Source of the DNA: Liolophura sinensis
Taxonomy: Eukaryota; Mollusca; Polyplacophora; Chitonida; Chitonidae
Reading direction: 5' to 3'
NCBI RefSeq assembly: GCF_032854445.1
Contig: NC_088295.1
Coordinates: forward strand, 28,075,385 to 28,139,384
DNA length: 64,000 bases
Shown here: piece after piece, positions 13,557 through 27,269 of the stretch
How the letters are laid out: each line of letters begins with the position of its first letter
How positions within the stretch are numbered: position 1 is the first letter of the stretch
Notes under the pieces: generated by a model
Seen by the model: only the letters and a program-made list of their open reading frames with translations
Told to the model about the DNA's origin: nothing
The model's database searches: none
Made by a program: the position numbers and the translations under genes

Positions 13557-13866
13557 TCCAAAGCTATGAAAATTGTGTTATATTTTGTGATTTCCATCAT
13601 TGTCGGGGAATATACCAGATAGAGATGAATCTCAACACTGATTTAGATGGCTTTAATTCACCTTAATTACAAATTTGAGTCTCACTCAGCCCATTATTTG
13701 CATTATGTATCAGTGTTCTGGGTAATAAGCAATATAGTACATATAGTTTTGGATGTGTCATATCGAATTCCTCTTATAATGATGGAGTGAGGATGGCAAA
13801 AATTATCTTGGAATATCTATGGACTAAATAAATGCACGTTAAAGCTAACTTTTCCACTACTACCTG

Positions 13867-13995
13867 GGACCTGTTTTACAAAACTGTCGTAACACAGCGT
13901 CAACCTCATTTACCATGATGACTTGTCTCTACACTATGTATTGTCATGGAATTTATGCCTGGCGCAGTTTGTGTCTGTTTTGTAAAACAGGCACC
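13867..13995. mobile_element. Small fold-back / MITE-like element
   Basis: The 15-bp arms cctgttttacaaaac (13870-13884) and gttttgtaaaacagg (13977-13991) are perfect inverted repeats enclosing about 92 bp. The layout, with a 'tttacaaaac' terminus and a short interior, is like short palindromic MITEs common in marine invertebrates. No coding capacity. Confidence 0.65.
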
Positions 13996-15321
13996 TAGCC
14001 TCCATATTAGAGTGCTTCACATATATTTGGCTGAAGAATTGAGCAAAAATTGATGGACAGTTTTGGTCAGGGAGAGCTGATTGAAGTTGTTGTGACTCAT
14101 TGTATGGATCGAGTTAACAAGACAGTGTACCTGTAGCAAGGTCATGGACCACCAGACCTAAATTTGCCAGCTGATATTTCAGGCTATATGGAGTTAATTG
14201 TACATCATTCATTTGACTTCTTCACTCTTGTGGGATTTCAAAGGGAATTGGCTTCTAGAGGCTTCGCATCAAAGGAGTGGGCAACAATAGAGCTTCAATA
14301 AAGATTTACCTGGTGTCCCGTGTCCTGACATTAACCCTCTAGAATAATCCATAGTTGCTTCGAGCACATACATTCTGTGGAAGCACATCTGGCTTTTGTC
14401 CATTGACCTCAGTGAGAGCATCCATTAAAGCTCCCACCAGAATGATAAGTATACCTGTGGTGAATGTTCTGGCAGGTCAATAGGTGTGTGGTTATATGCT
14501 GGTACATCAGCAGTTTGCAAGAGACAGGCCATTTTCGGCTTCCCTGGGGCATGTATGATTGATAAAAGATTCAGTAGCATGTGTCTTCCCTGACATATAC
14601 CTGTAAAACCAAGAGATTCCTGACAAAACTACAAACATTCATCTAAAGCTGTGTTAGTGAAACCAGTTCACAAAATAATGCTCTGATTTATTTAGAACAG
14701 TGATTTCAACTGATTGTAGACACATCCATGTCCATGGCCTGTGGTAAATTATGTGCTTATGTTAAGGTTTTTCATATTGGAATAGGGAGGTTTAGTCAAA
14801 TTTATTGTACTGCAACTGAAAAATGAAAAAGTATTTTATGGTTGCATTGCGGCTTGTTATACAGAACAGTGACGTGAATATCAGTTTCTTGTTGTTTCAT
14901 GAAAGAAGCAATTATGGTGAGTCAGAAAGCCAAATTGATGTACTTACAGATCCATTGTTGTTTCACACCCTGTTGGTTTACAGTTAGGCAAACACGCCTT
15001 GTGTATTTACCTGGCTAACTGGCAGTTCAGAATGTGCAGATGTTGATGGTGTATCAGCCTGTGATCTGACTGTTTCACAGTTTGATACGTTATCTGTTTG
15101 ACAAGGCTTTGAGCAGACATGTTGACTCCACCTTGGCCTCACACTTCACTGAACATCCCATAAACTGCCATCAGAATTTACTCCAAACTTCTTGTTATCA
15201 CTAGTGAACAAAATAGATTTGATTCCTTTTTATTAAAGAAGTCCTAGCACTTTGTCTATTTTGTTATGCAGGAAAAATTTGAATATGTGTTTGTACCATC
15301 AGGAACTTTGAAGAATGTTGC

Positions 15322-15344
15322 AATATATATATATATATATATAT
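15322..15344. repeat. (AT)n microsatellite
   Basis: A pure AT dinucleotide run of about 23 bp. Confidence 0.9.
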
Positions 15345-18300
15345 CTTTTAGTTATGAAGTAAGTAAATCATTGTAATTATGTGGGAGAGTGTTGCTGCTG
15401 ATGACAGCGTTCAGCTAGATGATTTTGTACAGCCTGGGCTGGATGTGTAGAAGCTGTATGCATGTGAAAGTTTATGGTTACACGTTGTTGTAGTTCTTTG
15501 GGTTAATTTTCCAGCAGCCACATGCAGCTCAGTAATTCTGTCTATTGATCAGTTGGCTCAGTTTTTAACATTCATAGGAATTAACTGAGATGACACAAGC
15601 AGAAAACTTATCAAAACCATAAAATCGTATGTTTGTATTCTTTGATGGAAATATCCATGTATCATGATGAACTTCTGAACCTCATTTCAGCAAAGAAACT
15701 GTTTTTATAATCTAAATCTAATAGGACATAATAAGCATGTGGTAGTAAAGTCATTCATTAGGTGCATGTCAAGATAAAATTCCCTCATCAAAATCACTGT
15801 GATTCTGTGTGAATCTGGTTTAGGTTTTGAATCCAAATAATATGATTGTGTTAAGGCTCGTAGAGCTGCATTGCATGTATACTCAGAGCAGAGAAGCTTA
15901 CATTCAGCCTTTATTAGGACAGCTGTTGTTGTAGTGTCCCTGTGTGGACTGTTAAAAGCACCAGCTTGGTGTTCTACCTACCTAATTGCATGGCCTTAAC
16001 ATTGGGTTTGTTGACTGAATGAGATTGTTGATTTTATCAGACACCACAAAACATCCACCATGACCTGAACTTGCACCCCTTTTGTTTGTTTTCCTGATTG
16101 CTGGGTTTACCTGTCAAACACACTACTCTATCCCATTCTATGCTGTTTACCAGTTTATCGATATGAAACCATTTTCTGCCAGTATGTTTCTCTCAGTGCT
16201 CGCTGTAGCCTTTGTGTTTAAGAATCATTGTTGCCCTGGGGTGCTCGGGTGATGCTGACGATATACTCTGGCAAATATTTGAGGTGGACATGGGGTTATT
16301 GAAAGAGCCCTGTTCATCACCTTGATTCCACCTTTCCTAGCATTACGTCTGTGATTCACAATGCACTATAAAGCACTTAATGGGAGCTCTAGTACTGTGG
16401 AGAAAATACTGACATATCTCACCGTTACGACAATTCTACCTTGTGCAAGTAGTCACTCATAGCTGGACTCTTATAGGGCAAGCATCTTGGCTTCACTGTG
16501 ATCAATATATTTGACACTGCCAACAAGTTGTAGTGGAAAGGTTCAAGCATAGTGTATTGAATTCATAGCAGAAAGGTTTTCATAACCAACCTATTACCAT
16601 CAGTAATCCTCCCAGCTTGATGTATAATTGGGCCCAGTTCTCAAACAAATATTCCTATGAAAGGAGTCATTTGATTGTCTTTGTGTCATTTTTCTTTTCA
16701 CTGTCGGTCCTATTTCAGTTTTGATGAGTAATTAATACCATCTTTTTTTACTTTTCTTAACAAGATGCTATATATGTTTATTGTAGTGTGTTCGACATTT
16801 TCAACATTTCATTGAACTTGTCCATGTGAATGTGTGTGAATGTAATCAGTTAAATATGATTTACAGCTTTCAGCTTTCTTAAAAGAAAGCATATGAATTT
16901 CATCTATTCCTGGAAATAGCCAAGGCTCTCTGTCTATTTAACAATTCTGTTAACAAGGTGATCGTTGAGTTTCATCAAAATTTCACCACCATAATGCATA
17001 TCATAGTCCTTAAATCAATATTTCTCCCTTCGCATATGGGTGCGTCCAGATCATACATGTATATTCACTGTAAGAAGTTTGAACCCATTGACAAGGACTA
17101 TTAAGGTGATGTAAGCGTTCCTGTAATGAAATTGGGATATTTATTGAAGACGGCTGAAAATTGCAATCGCCATTAAGTGACACTGGTTTCCTTGTCCTAA
17201 GGAGAGAAGGCCCCACGCAGGGAATCTGGTATTAAGACAGTTGTATTGATAAAGTAGCGCGTCGCGTGATGGACTTAGCCTTGAAAGACCCGATATCCGA
17301 TCAGCTCCGTAACATGGCTAATGGCCTAGAAGCTCTGATCAGTTACACTAGAGAACACCCGCACACGATGATTCCTCCAGTCTTATAATGCTGAACTGGA
17401 ACGGGTCTGGCTACGGTTGTGAACGGTGGCTTACCGAACATGGTGTAGTCTTAGTGACATACCAAAAAGCTTGGCAAAATTAAGCCAAACACAAATACTC
17501 GTATATCTTCTTTGAATAAACTGATAAGTCACACATGTATTTCAGCATTTGGTTTCTTATTCCCCTGTACTAATGTATTGAAGACAGTTTGTTTTGCACC
17601 TGACCATTGGCGGATGTGGCAGTGTGCCGGAAATCTCAGCCAATAATTAGGCAAGACACTTGAAATCTGGTTAACAGGTTTGAACATCATTCTTATAATC
17701 TGAATAATTTTTGAAGCACATCGCTTTTTTTTTTTTTTTTGACAAGCACAGACTACTTGGACGTGTAAAATTATAGCCCCCTTTTAATGAACAATGTTTC
17801 ATTGTTACCTCCTCAAACCCCATGCTTCCCACCTCTATAACAGCCGACCTGCCATATACCCCTTTACATATCCATGCTGTTTATTTACCTCTTCCCTTCT
17901 AAAGCTGTGTTTCAGTTACAGAGGCTAAACCATAGGCTTAACAATGCAGTTAGTATTAAAACAGGCATTTTGCTTTTCTGCTGTTCTTTTTAACATCAGT
18001 TGCATTGTGTAACCATTAATTGCATTAAATTTCACCCTGTTGATTCATTTATAATTTAGTGCTCAACTCAAAAACACTGTTGTGAAATGATTCTTAGATT
18101 AAAGTTATGCACATTCTATCAATTTATTTTTTAAACTGTTCCTGCAGACATTGAGAAAGCATAAATTACCAAAAAACTGCAGTAATTATTGTAGAAACTG
18201 GAATTTGCTTTACATCCACTGAAAAATAATTATGCATATCATTTGATTCAGTTTCCCATTGACATTATAAATACATGTACCATGACACTTTAATATAAGC

Positions 18301-18680
18301 ACTCAATATAAAGTAAATATGATGTAAAATATCTTGTGATATGACTTTTACCCCATTGCCAAAATTCTCCTTGGGGCATTGCATGTATATGCATTGTTGT
18401 CGTCTTTCCTTGTACCATCTGTCTGTCCATCATTTCATTTCTATGTAAACACGCTATCTCTGGACACCTGTAGCCATGTTTACCAAAGTTATATCATGCA
18501 CTTAGTCATTGGGAAGAATCCTGTTAATTTTCTGTGGCCTTGATGAATGTTTTCAGGGTCATTTAAGTTATATTTTGTGATCATAACGTCTCTTCAAGCA
18601 ATTTTGTTAAACTTTAATCACATATGTAGACACGTAGACATAAGCAAGAAACATATTGTTTTTATTGACGACCTCACTCG

Positions 18681-18788
18681 TACATGGGAAAGTCTGCCAG
18701 CAACCTGATGATCATAGGTTGAGCCAGGTTGCCCCTCACCATAATGGCTTGCAGCTATATAAAGTATAAAATATAAATAAAAAAATTG
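18681..18788 (+). mobile_element. SINE family 1, degraded fragment
   Basis: A diverged copy with tacatgggaaagtctgccag, a shortened middle and caccataatggcttgcag, ending in an A-rich tail. The order of blocks matches the better copies at 1711 and 22580. Confidence 0.65.
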
Positions 18789-19873
18789 ATGACCTATTTT
18801 TTCAAGGTCATTGGGTCTGTTCTCGCATTATCTTGTAAACAAGGCAGTATCTCTTGTCAGAGGGATATTCAGTGCATTTTCGTATTTTTTTATATTCTAT
18901 TCACTGTTATTAACAGTTACAAGATTTTGAGTGAATGTTATTGAAGTGTTTTAAGATTCTTGCAGAGTATTTCCAGTCAGTTGGAGCCCTATGGCCTGCT
19001 TCTTTCTGCAATAATGCAATCAGATTGATCACTTACAGAAAATTGCGCAATAAGAATGTCTCCTCTCAGTATCGTCTTTGGCGGACATTACACCATTAGC
19101 TGGTCATTAATGCTCAGGTTTTCAGTGTGAGCCCCGATAAAGATGTAATGAGGTGTCAGAAATGAACATGTTCAGACCTACTTCACAGCTGTGTCAAAGA
19201 GGACGTCAGTACATGTTTGCTAGCTCCACTGTCCTCCTTAACAAAGCAGCACTGCTGACTTCGCCATATGTGTTGTCCGTTGCTATGGGAATGTGTTCAG
19301 GCCCGTCTCATCAGCGTCTTGGCACCATTGATTCTCAGGCCCTCCTCAGCTTTTTGATGACTTGAGGTTCCATCACATTGTATCATCTTTCCAACCATTT
19401 CCTCTCCAAGACCTGATTTCATTTCCACCTCTGCCTACTTTCTTACATAGTTTTCTATGGGGGGAGGGAGGGGGGGCTCTTTTGTGTGAGATTCTAAGGA
19501 AAGGTTTTATCTGAAGCCATAAACACTAATAGATATTGTGCGTTTGATGTACTATTGATGTTCAATGATGGCTAATCTTAGATTTATTAGTTTCTCTGCC
19601 TATAGTAGTTTATGTTTGAGCTAATTTGTATTTGTATAGATTTTCAGTTAAGAAAGCGTTCACATCCTGTTTTGCCTTGCAGTTCTGCAGCATGGACATA
19701 TATATGTTCAAGCCATTAACCCCACAGCTGAAGGCATCTTCCTGTGGAGTTTATTGTGGAAACTGGTCATAACGTTTCTAGGGCCTCTAGGGTGTATTTC
19801 AGTGTATGCATAGTGTACATACCTATGTTCCGTGTGTATAGACCACACACTAGATCATAATGATCTTCTGTCC

Positions 19874-19920
19874 TGAGTACAACGTATAAACAGCAAACAA
19901 ATAAATAACTAAATAATCGT
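19874..19920 (+). mobile_element. SINE-like 3' tail fragment
   Basis: cctgagtacaacgtataaac followed by agcaaac and an (AAAT)n-like run resembles the common 3' end of family 1 (gagtacggcgtaaaacacc). Only the tail is recognisable. Confidence 0.45.
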
Positions 19921-22463
19921 TGTATGTCTTTTAAAGGCAAATAAAACATCATCATATACTGCAGCAGACCTTAATCTGATTTGTATAGTTTTAAAACTAC
20001 ATTGTAATGACCAAGACCTACCCGGGCATACCTGCTACTCCACATTTTCCAACCAGTAGTAATGTTTCTTGACATGGCACACGACAATAGGTGATAGGTG
20101 TAGTACTAGTTAGGGTTAGTCTACTGCCGCTGTAAGCATATTGAATATGTCAACACTGGAACATATAGCTGCTACTGAGGTAATCAGTCTGTGTGTGAGC
20201 AGAGAATGCTTAGACCAATGTTAAATCGAAAAGAAATAAAAAATAAAAAAAATACAGCAATTGAACTTTTAGGGCGTCCTAAAAGGAATATGAAGATTTT
20301 GAAATTGGTACTTCAAAGAAGAAAGACTGACTATATATGGATGCTTGTATCATGAATGGCCTTTGAAGTTCTCCTTGTGGAGCCTGGCATGTTTACATGA
20401 ACGAACACAAATGACATTGTGATGGGAGTTGTTGGGAGCATGTCGTGTGTGCTCGTGAGATTTGAGGCCCGCTTGATGACAAGGTCACTCATGTTTAAAT
20501 GTCAGTGGGTTAACCCTTACCACTGACCATCAACAGACGTCCCTACAGCGCCCCTCCCTTCTGCAAGTTTCAGTCTAATGAGTGATCGTCATATCTCCCT
20601 GCGTCTGTGATCAGGACTCATCATCACATTGATCAGCCTGGTGACATAACTGAGCACACTTCACATGGCCTCATGGGTGTATTGATCTCCCCTCAACGGT
20701 GTCTACACACAGCCATCTTTTTTTTTTTCTGTCTCCCACGCTTAATGCTTTCTCCTGTGTGTCTTGTACACTAATTGGAATCCTGATGATGGTCCTGCTG
20801 TGATATAGTGTATTGAATTAAGGCACAGAGGGCGTATCTCTTTGCAGTTTTCATGTAAGTGCCATGAAAAAATAAATACCAAAATTTTTGAGGGAGTAAA
20901 AATTTGATTGTTACATACAATGCATGTCCAAGAATGACTTTGATAATCGTGTAGAATTGTCCTTGTGTGGATTGGATATAGAATTAATAGCTTAATATTA
21001 ATGGAAAGAAAAAACTTACCAATTTTCATAAAATATATTTTTTGTTTCGATGGAATGTCAAAAATGCCAACATGTAACCGTTTTTACTTTAATTTCTATG
21101 AAACGTGCGCATGAAACGTGTGCAAAATATTAAAAAGGGATGAATTATTGCTGTAATTGAAAATGTCATGGCATATAGGTTGGATCTTTAACACTTTACA
21201 GGTCGTATATAGCTTTGTTGTTAAAATTGGCTCTAGCTTGTACATGAAGTTGGCTGTTAAATTATTGTAAAAGGCCCTGTTATGGAGGACTAAGATTAGA
21301 ACTTTCAGTGGGCGGGTTTTACAACATTGATTTGTGTACAAATCCATTCACTTTCTGAAGATTGTAGATATATGTACATATTTTTATATTTAGTTTTAAT
21401 TTCAAAGAAGTGATCTTAGTTGGATTTGACACATCTGAGGGAACAGTGGCCGTGGCATATGCCATGTTGGTGTTGACCATGCTATGCAATAGTGGAGATT
21501 ATAGTTATATTACATAGTTTTCCATTACATCGCTTTCGATTTACATGTACATGTATTTATGTCAGCTTGAATCAGATATGGACTACTTCTACCATGGCTG
21601 GTGAATAATTCTCGCTGTATTTACATATATTTTGGCACATTTGTCATTGTAACTTGCACCTTAAGTACGATAACAGGTCTTCTGATTGAGGGGTGTCAGG
21701 AACGGTATTCACTGTGTCTGCGATCAGTTTGACCTTCCCATAACTCCATCTTCCCGAAAGGTGGGGATTGAGGCACTGTGAGAAAGGCCAGTCTATGTAG
21801 GCCTTACTAAGATCATACGAGGCACGGTATCTTACAGGTAATGCTTGGGGATAGTTTAGTAGACCCATGGGTGTTGAGGTTACATGTCTCTACATGTGAA
21901 CTAAAGGTTGTGTTGCTTTTGGCTCCAGAATACGGCTGCAATAAAAAAAGTCATTGTGATAGTTGGGTGCCAGGCTGTTATACGGCAGACCAAAGCACAT
22001 TGAGCTTTCAGTGGTTCAGATTTGGGGTTGGCGCTACACAAGCATTTGATATATGTGTAACATTTCATGTGATATACTGAATTTAGCCTATCTAATTTAG
22101 CCTGTCTAGATCTGGATCACACTGTTGTTTTGATGCCCTATTGTTGTGATGTGTCATGTTTCTTTGACCTTAGTGCAGAATACACATTGGATGACCTAGC
22201 TGCAGCTGTTACACGGGTGGAATGTACTTTTGTGACAGCCTTATTACACAAGGTTTAGTAATGGCTGTTTTACTATATACGCTCAGAGAAGTACCTTTAA
22301 AATAATCGGAAAGGTCCATATGTAACATAGACATGGGGTATTAGTCTTTTATATTCTCTTAATTTTGTATATTTGAACTTATACGTAATTGTTTCAGGTG
22401 TACATGATTTTAAAAAAGAAAGTTATGATAAAGCTTCCAAATTTGGTACACACATTCTCCTTA

Positions 22464-22530
22464 ATGCTGGTAGGAGCTGACCTCCGCAGGTTACTGGCAG
22501 ACCTTCCCACCTATGTGCGAGAGGAAGGAG
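22464..22530 (-). mobile_element. SINE family 1 internal fragment, minus strand
   Basis: The reverse complement reads tgggaaggtctgccagtaac then ctgcgga, the same as the middle of the copy at 1711. Both ends are missing. It lies about 50 bp from an opposite-strand copy at 22580. Confidence 0.75.
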
Positions 22531-22579
22531 CTCTGAAATGGCTGAAGCATTGTGGGCATAGGTACTAGTTAATGATGGA

Positions 22580-22821
22580 GCGCGCTAGCGCAGCATAATG
22601 ACTCAAGAGTCTCTCACCAATGCAGTCGCTTTGAGTTCCAAGTCCAGCTCATGCTGGCTTCCTCTCCGGTCGTACGTGGGAAGGTCTGCAAGCAACCTGC
22701 GGATGGTCGTGAGTTTCCCCCGGGCTCTGCCCGGTTTCCACCCACCATAATGCTGGCCGCCGTCATATAAGTGAAATATTCTTGAATACGGTGTAAAACA
22801 CCAATCAAATAAATAAATAAA
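22580..22821 (+). mobile_element. SINE family 1 with exact 14-bp target-site duplication
   Basis: tagttaatgatgga occurs at 22566-22579 and again at 22822-22835, marking a precise insertion. The copy starts inside the tRNA-like head (gcgcgctagcgcagcataat), lacking box A, and runs through the body to gtgtaaaacaccaatcaaat plus (AAAT)n. It is a 5'-truncated but fairly young copy. Confidence 0.92.
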
Positions 22822-23586
22822 TAGTTAATGATGGATCAGTAGTTCAAGTCAGGACAGTGATTGTAAAATGGCTAGGTCAGTGTCATTCACTATATGGTCG
22901 CAATTAATTAACAGTCTGTGAACACATTCTCTTCTTATACATGAACACGTATGTCTAGGTTCTGTAGCTCTGATTAAAGAACATCCCTAGATATCAAGGA
23001 CTGCTGAAATGACCCTGGTTGTGCAATTTGAGCAAAACCAGTTTCTGTAGTGTTGACTTCAAAGGTGATATTGTCATCGTATGCTTGGTTAGTGTTCATC
23101 GTAACAAATGAACGCAGTGTTGAAAGTCTTATATTAAGTAGACGAGGACACATCATAACTGTCATCGCCTTATATATCTTATTAGACTGAAAAAAAGAAA
23201 AAAAAAAGAAGAAAAATGTATTACCACTTTCTTTGATTAGTTTTCTGTTGGTAATAGGAAGCTGTACAGCTATAATGGCAGATTTTCTGCCGCAGGTCAG
23301 GGATGGCACCATATATTACCTAAGGTTTGCGTGTGGCTTTGATTACATTAAATGCTGCGATGGAGACCTCTGGTTGAGGTGCCTGCCTGTACGGCTATTT
23401 ACTGGATATTTTCCCTGAGCTTTACTGCTCCACTGTGGTCAACCATTCCTAGACTTACTGATCTGCTTGTATTATCTGTCTAATAACTCATTGTCCACAC
23501 AAGATGTCTTCTCATTGGTCACTTTCTGTGTTAGTTGTCACATGACTTGCCTGAGTATTCACCCTAGGAGAATAATAATAATGAAA

Positions 23587-23588
<2 letters not shown>

Positions 23589-23664
<76 letters not shown>
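23589..23664. repeat. (AT)n microsatellite, 76 bp
   Basis: A pure AT dinucleotide run of about 38 repeats, the longest in the window. Open frames across it are artefacts. Confidence 0.97.
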
Positions 23665-23668
<4 letters not shown>

Positions 23669-26600
23669 ATCCCCGCTTATGGGTGAACAACAAGCATTTT
23701 GAAAAATATATGTGACAATTTGGATCAAAACTTACAACTTTTAACTCAGGTTGTTCATGGATTTTAAGATTACATCTGCTTGTAACTTAAAGGAATACAG
23801 AATCATATCTGATTGGCTGAACAAGACTTATTCAAGCGTGACCAAAACTGGAGGGTTTAACACAGGAGCCCCTATATCTACTTTTAGGCAAACAATGTCG
23901 ATGCTGCTTCCCTTTAACATGGCTGTAGGAAGTTCAAAACTCCCCAAAAAAATTATTATATAGGGATCATTGGACACAATAGGTTGTGGTATTGGCTATC
24001 CATGTTCTTGCACTTATCAAAAAGAAAAAAAAGTGAAACAAAATTTATTTGTCCATTGTCTAGCTGTATTATCCTGTTGTACAGAGATGTTATAAGCTGT
24101 TCAGGATGTATTTACAAATAAAAAAAGATATGTTCTCAGGATTCTTATCCAAGTGAAGGCATGGAAATCTTAATGATTGGTCTCTTGTTTGGGTTCAGGC
24201 AGTGATTGCCTGGAGTTGTAGACTCACTATATTTATTATTTGCCCAGCACAAATCCAGGGATATGATGGACAGCCATGGGCTGCCTTATTACAAGGAGTC
24301 ACTCTTTGTCCCTGGCTGATGACCTGAATGACATAACCTTAACCTGCCTTAGAGGGTCTGTTATTGCAGTTCTGTTTGGGGAGCTCCCCTTCTTCTTGGG
24401 AGCCTGGTGGGAATCCTCTGAGGGTGAATGCCCCCCTCTAATATCTGAACCTGACCTGCAGATTCTCTACCTGTAATCCACAGTAAGAAGCAGAAAATGC
24501 TCCCCAGGAACTGTCCTTGCCCTACTGCCCTACATTCTCAACTGCCTGTTCCCAGTCACTTTTCTGTCAGAGAAATAGCCACCATTACTTTGTTCTGATC
24601 TCAGTTGATGGTAACTGTATATGAGTGGTAAATGTACACACACAAGGCTATAAGGCTACAAGGACAATGCAAAATGGATTCCTAAATCATTAAACAGTGC
24701 ATGGTGACCAAAATCGTGTCATTATCAGCTTGAAAATGTCAAGTTTGTGAATGTGTAACTATCAGCTGGAAGCCCAGAACCTTAGTTTTGCTCTGCAGTT
24801 GTGACCTGTATGTACTTAGATGGGGAAACAAAGGCAAATCTCCACATGTCAGAGATAGTTAGTTGGTACATGTATGTCAATCTAAAAGTGCATTTTCAAT
24901 ATACCGAAATGAAAACTAATTTAATATGGCCAAGGTAAATTATGTAAGTATTTCATTACTTCAAAATACTTTACAAAGGTAAATATTTTGTGATTTATAA
25001 TTATGATACAAATAACAGTGATTTTATTGACTTGTGTGACAGTGTCTTTGTAGCATCAGGACTCTTAATAATTTAACTGTAGTTGTTTTCTTATATATAA
25101 TATCCTGGAATGTAAGTAAAAATATAATATTTCGAAAAGGTAGTGTCAAATTCAGTGGTAATGCAGTCATCTGGTACTTTTTACTTTCTACTCCAGCTGG
25201 AATGTTAAATGAAATATTTGATTGACAGTACATTATATCGAAAACAGAAAATAATATGATGACCTAAAGCTGCTTAAGTTAATTTAAAGTAGTATGATAA
25301 GCGATGTAAATCCATATGTTTATCATTACACCTCTTTCAAGGTATTCTGCAGGATATGTAGTTACAGTATTAAACATGTATGGGGTTTAGGTTAATGCAG
25401 ACTGTTGTTGCCATTATTGTTGCATTGTCATTTAAAGAGACCTCTGATCATTACTGACACAGCTTAGATAGGACTGCTTCACCTTATCACTCCTTCCTGA
25501 AGGATAGCATTGATAGTATCGGTCCAGTTAAAGATGATTTCTTGGACTGAGTGTGACAGCCTTTCCCAGTGCTGCAGCTCAAAATACCTATATCATCTGT
25601 ATTTACAAGTCTTGTCTAATGTTAAGTGTCCTGTTTAATGCCTTCTGGTCCCCTAAAGGTGGACTTATTGCCCAGCCTCCAAATCACATCAACTCAAGAC
25701 ATCTTCTGTGCATTACATGACATCAGTCAGGTGAAATCCTATTCCAAATGGTATCTTCAAGCTCTTCCATTTATTAGTCTCAAGAGGAAGTAAAGACTCT
25801 GAAAGCCAGCACTGAACCACTGTTAATAAACCATTGTGCTATACAGTGTACATCTCTCAGTGGAGGCCATGGTATGTTATATAAGAAAAGGACAATTTTA
25901 GGCTGTTTTCAGCATTTCTGTATTTTGGTGCTAAAATTGCATTTATTACTTCTGGCAAGAGTGCAGACAAAGTGCAGCCTTACCTGGATAGGCTAACAGG
26001 GATTGTAACTTGGTTTTGCCCAGGGTGCCTTTTAAAGTTGCTGTGTCCCAAGGAATCCCTGAAAGCCATACTCTTTATGTATTAAAGATCAGAACTGCTG
26101 ATGATGGTCTTATTGGTAGACTTTAGGAAATCCACCCCTGAGCTTCTGATGTGAATGTCACTTAGGTGGGAGTGAGCTCACAGTCTAGACTTGAGATTTA
26201 TACCCTCAGTTTTTCACAGATTCTCTGACAAGTTGTATCCCTGGATATCTATGTCTGTGTGTAAATGTATACATGTGGTATTTAGTACAGAAACGTTATA
26301 CCAGCTAATGCGCTTATCAGGAATAAAGCACCAAAAATCACAGATACATTATTTGCCGAATTGACCAGCATAAAATAATGAGTCAAATCATTCATCAAGA
26401 TAGCAAAGCATTAGATGAAGATGACATGGTGGGCTTTCCTTTGTTGTTGTCGGCCATATTTAATTGCTTAGTGGCTGGAAATGATGATAATCTGCTGTGC
26501 CTGGATTGTGTTTTGCCAGTTGATTTCTCATGTCTATGGTCGTGTCCTTGAGCTAGATTTGTGCCTGACTATATGGCCCAGAGTCTAATAACTGTACACT

Positions 26601-27101
26601 TTATAAAAAAGGCCATTTGGTGCCATGGATAACAAGGTGTTTGTGATTCCCAGGTTTCATTAGCTGGAGACATCGAGTCCAAGAACACCAGACTTTGAAA
26701 GCTCTGCTTGCCCTAAGGATGTCTACAATGAACATGTCAACCTACTGCAACTGTGGCATTCAATCTGTTCAGCTAAAAAGCCTATTGTTATGTTCTAACA
26801 GATTCTGTTCTGAATTTCCTTCTGTTACTGCTGATTTCATAAAGTTATAATGAAAGCAATACTTTAATAATAAAGACGCATTAAAAAAAAATTACTGTAC
26901 CTGTTTTTATTTTTGACATGTTTTTTTTTTCATGATACATTCATATAGTCACGTAACTTTAGTACATACATTTCCATGTATAAAATGGTGATATATATAC
27001 ATATACATATTCCATGTAGGAAGGTAATGTTAGTTGTGCCCACATGGTTGGACAATACTGCCCACATGTTCTAAAGTTTAAGTCCAATCTTTGACTAATT
27101 T

Positions 27102-27269
27102 CAGGGCTATTTGTATTGGATTGTCCAGACAGCTTGCTAGATACAGGGCTATTTGTATTGGGTTGTCCAGACAGCTAGCTAGATTACAGGGCTATTTGTA
27201 TTGGATTGTCCAGCTAGCTAGATTACAGGGCTATTTGCATTGGATTGTCCAGATAGCTAGATAGATTAA
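27102..27269. repeat. Tandem repeat of about 39-43 bp, 4 copies
   Basis: Units start at 27102, 27144, 27187 and 27226 with cagggctatttgtattggat, then tgtccag and a variable (agctagct)-type end. Unit length varies through changes in the short GCTA-rich end. Confidence 0.9.
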
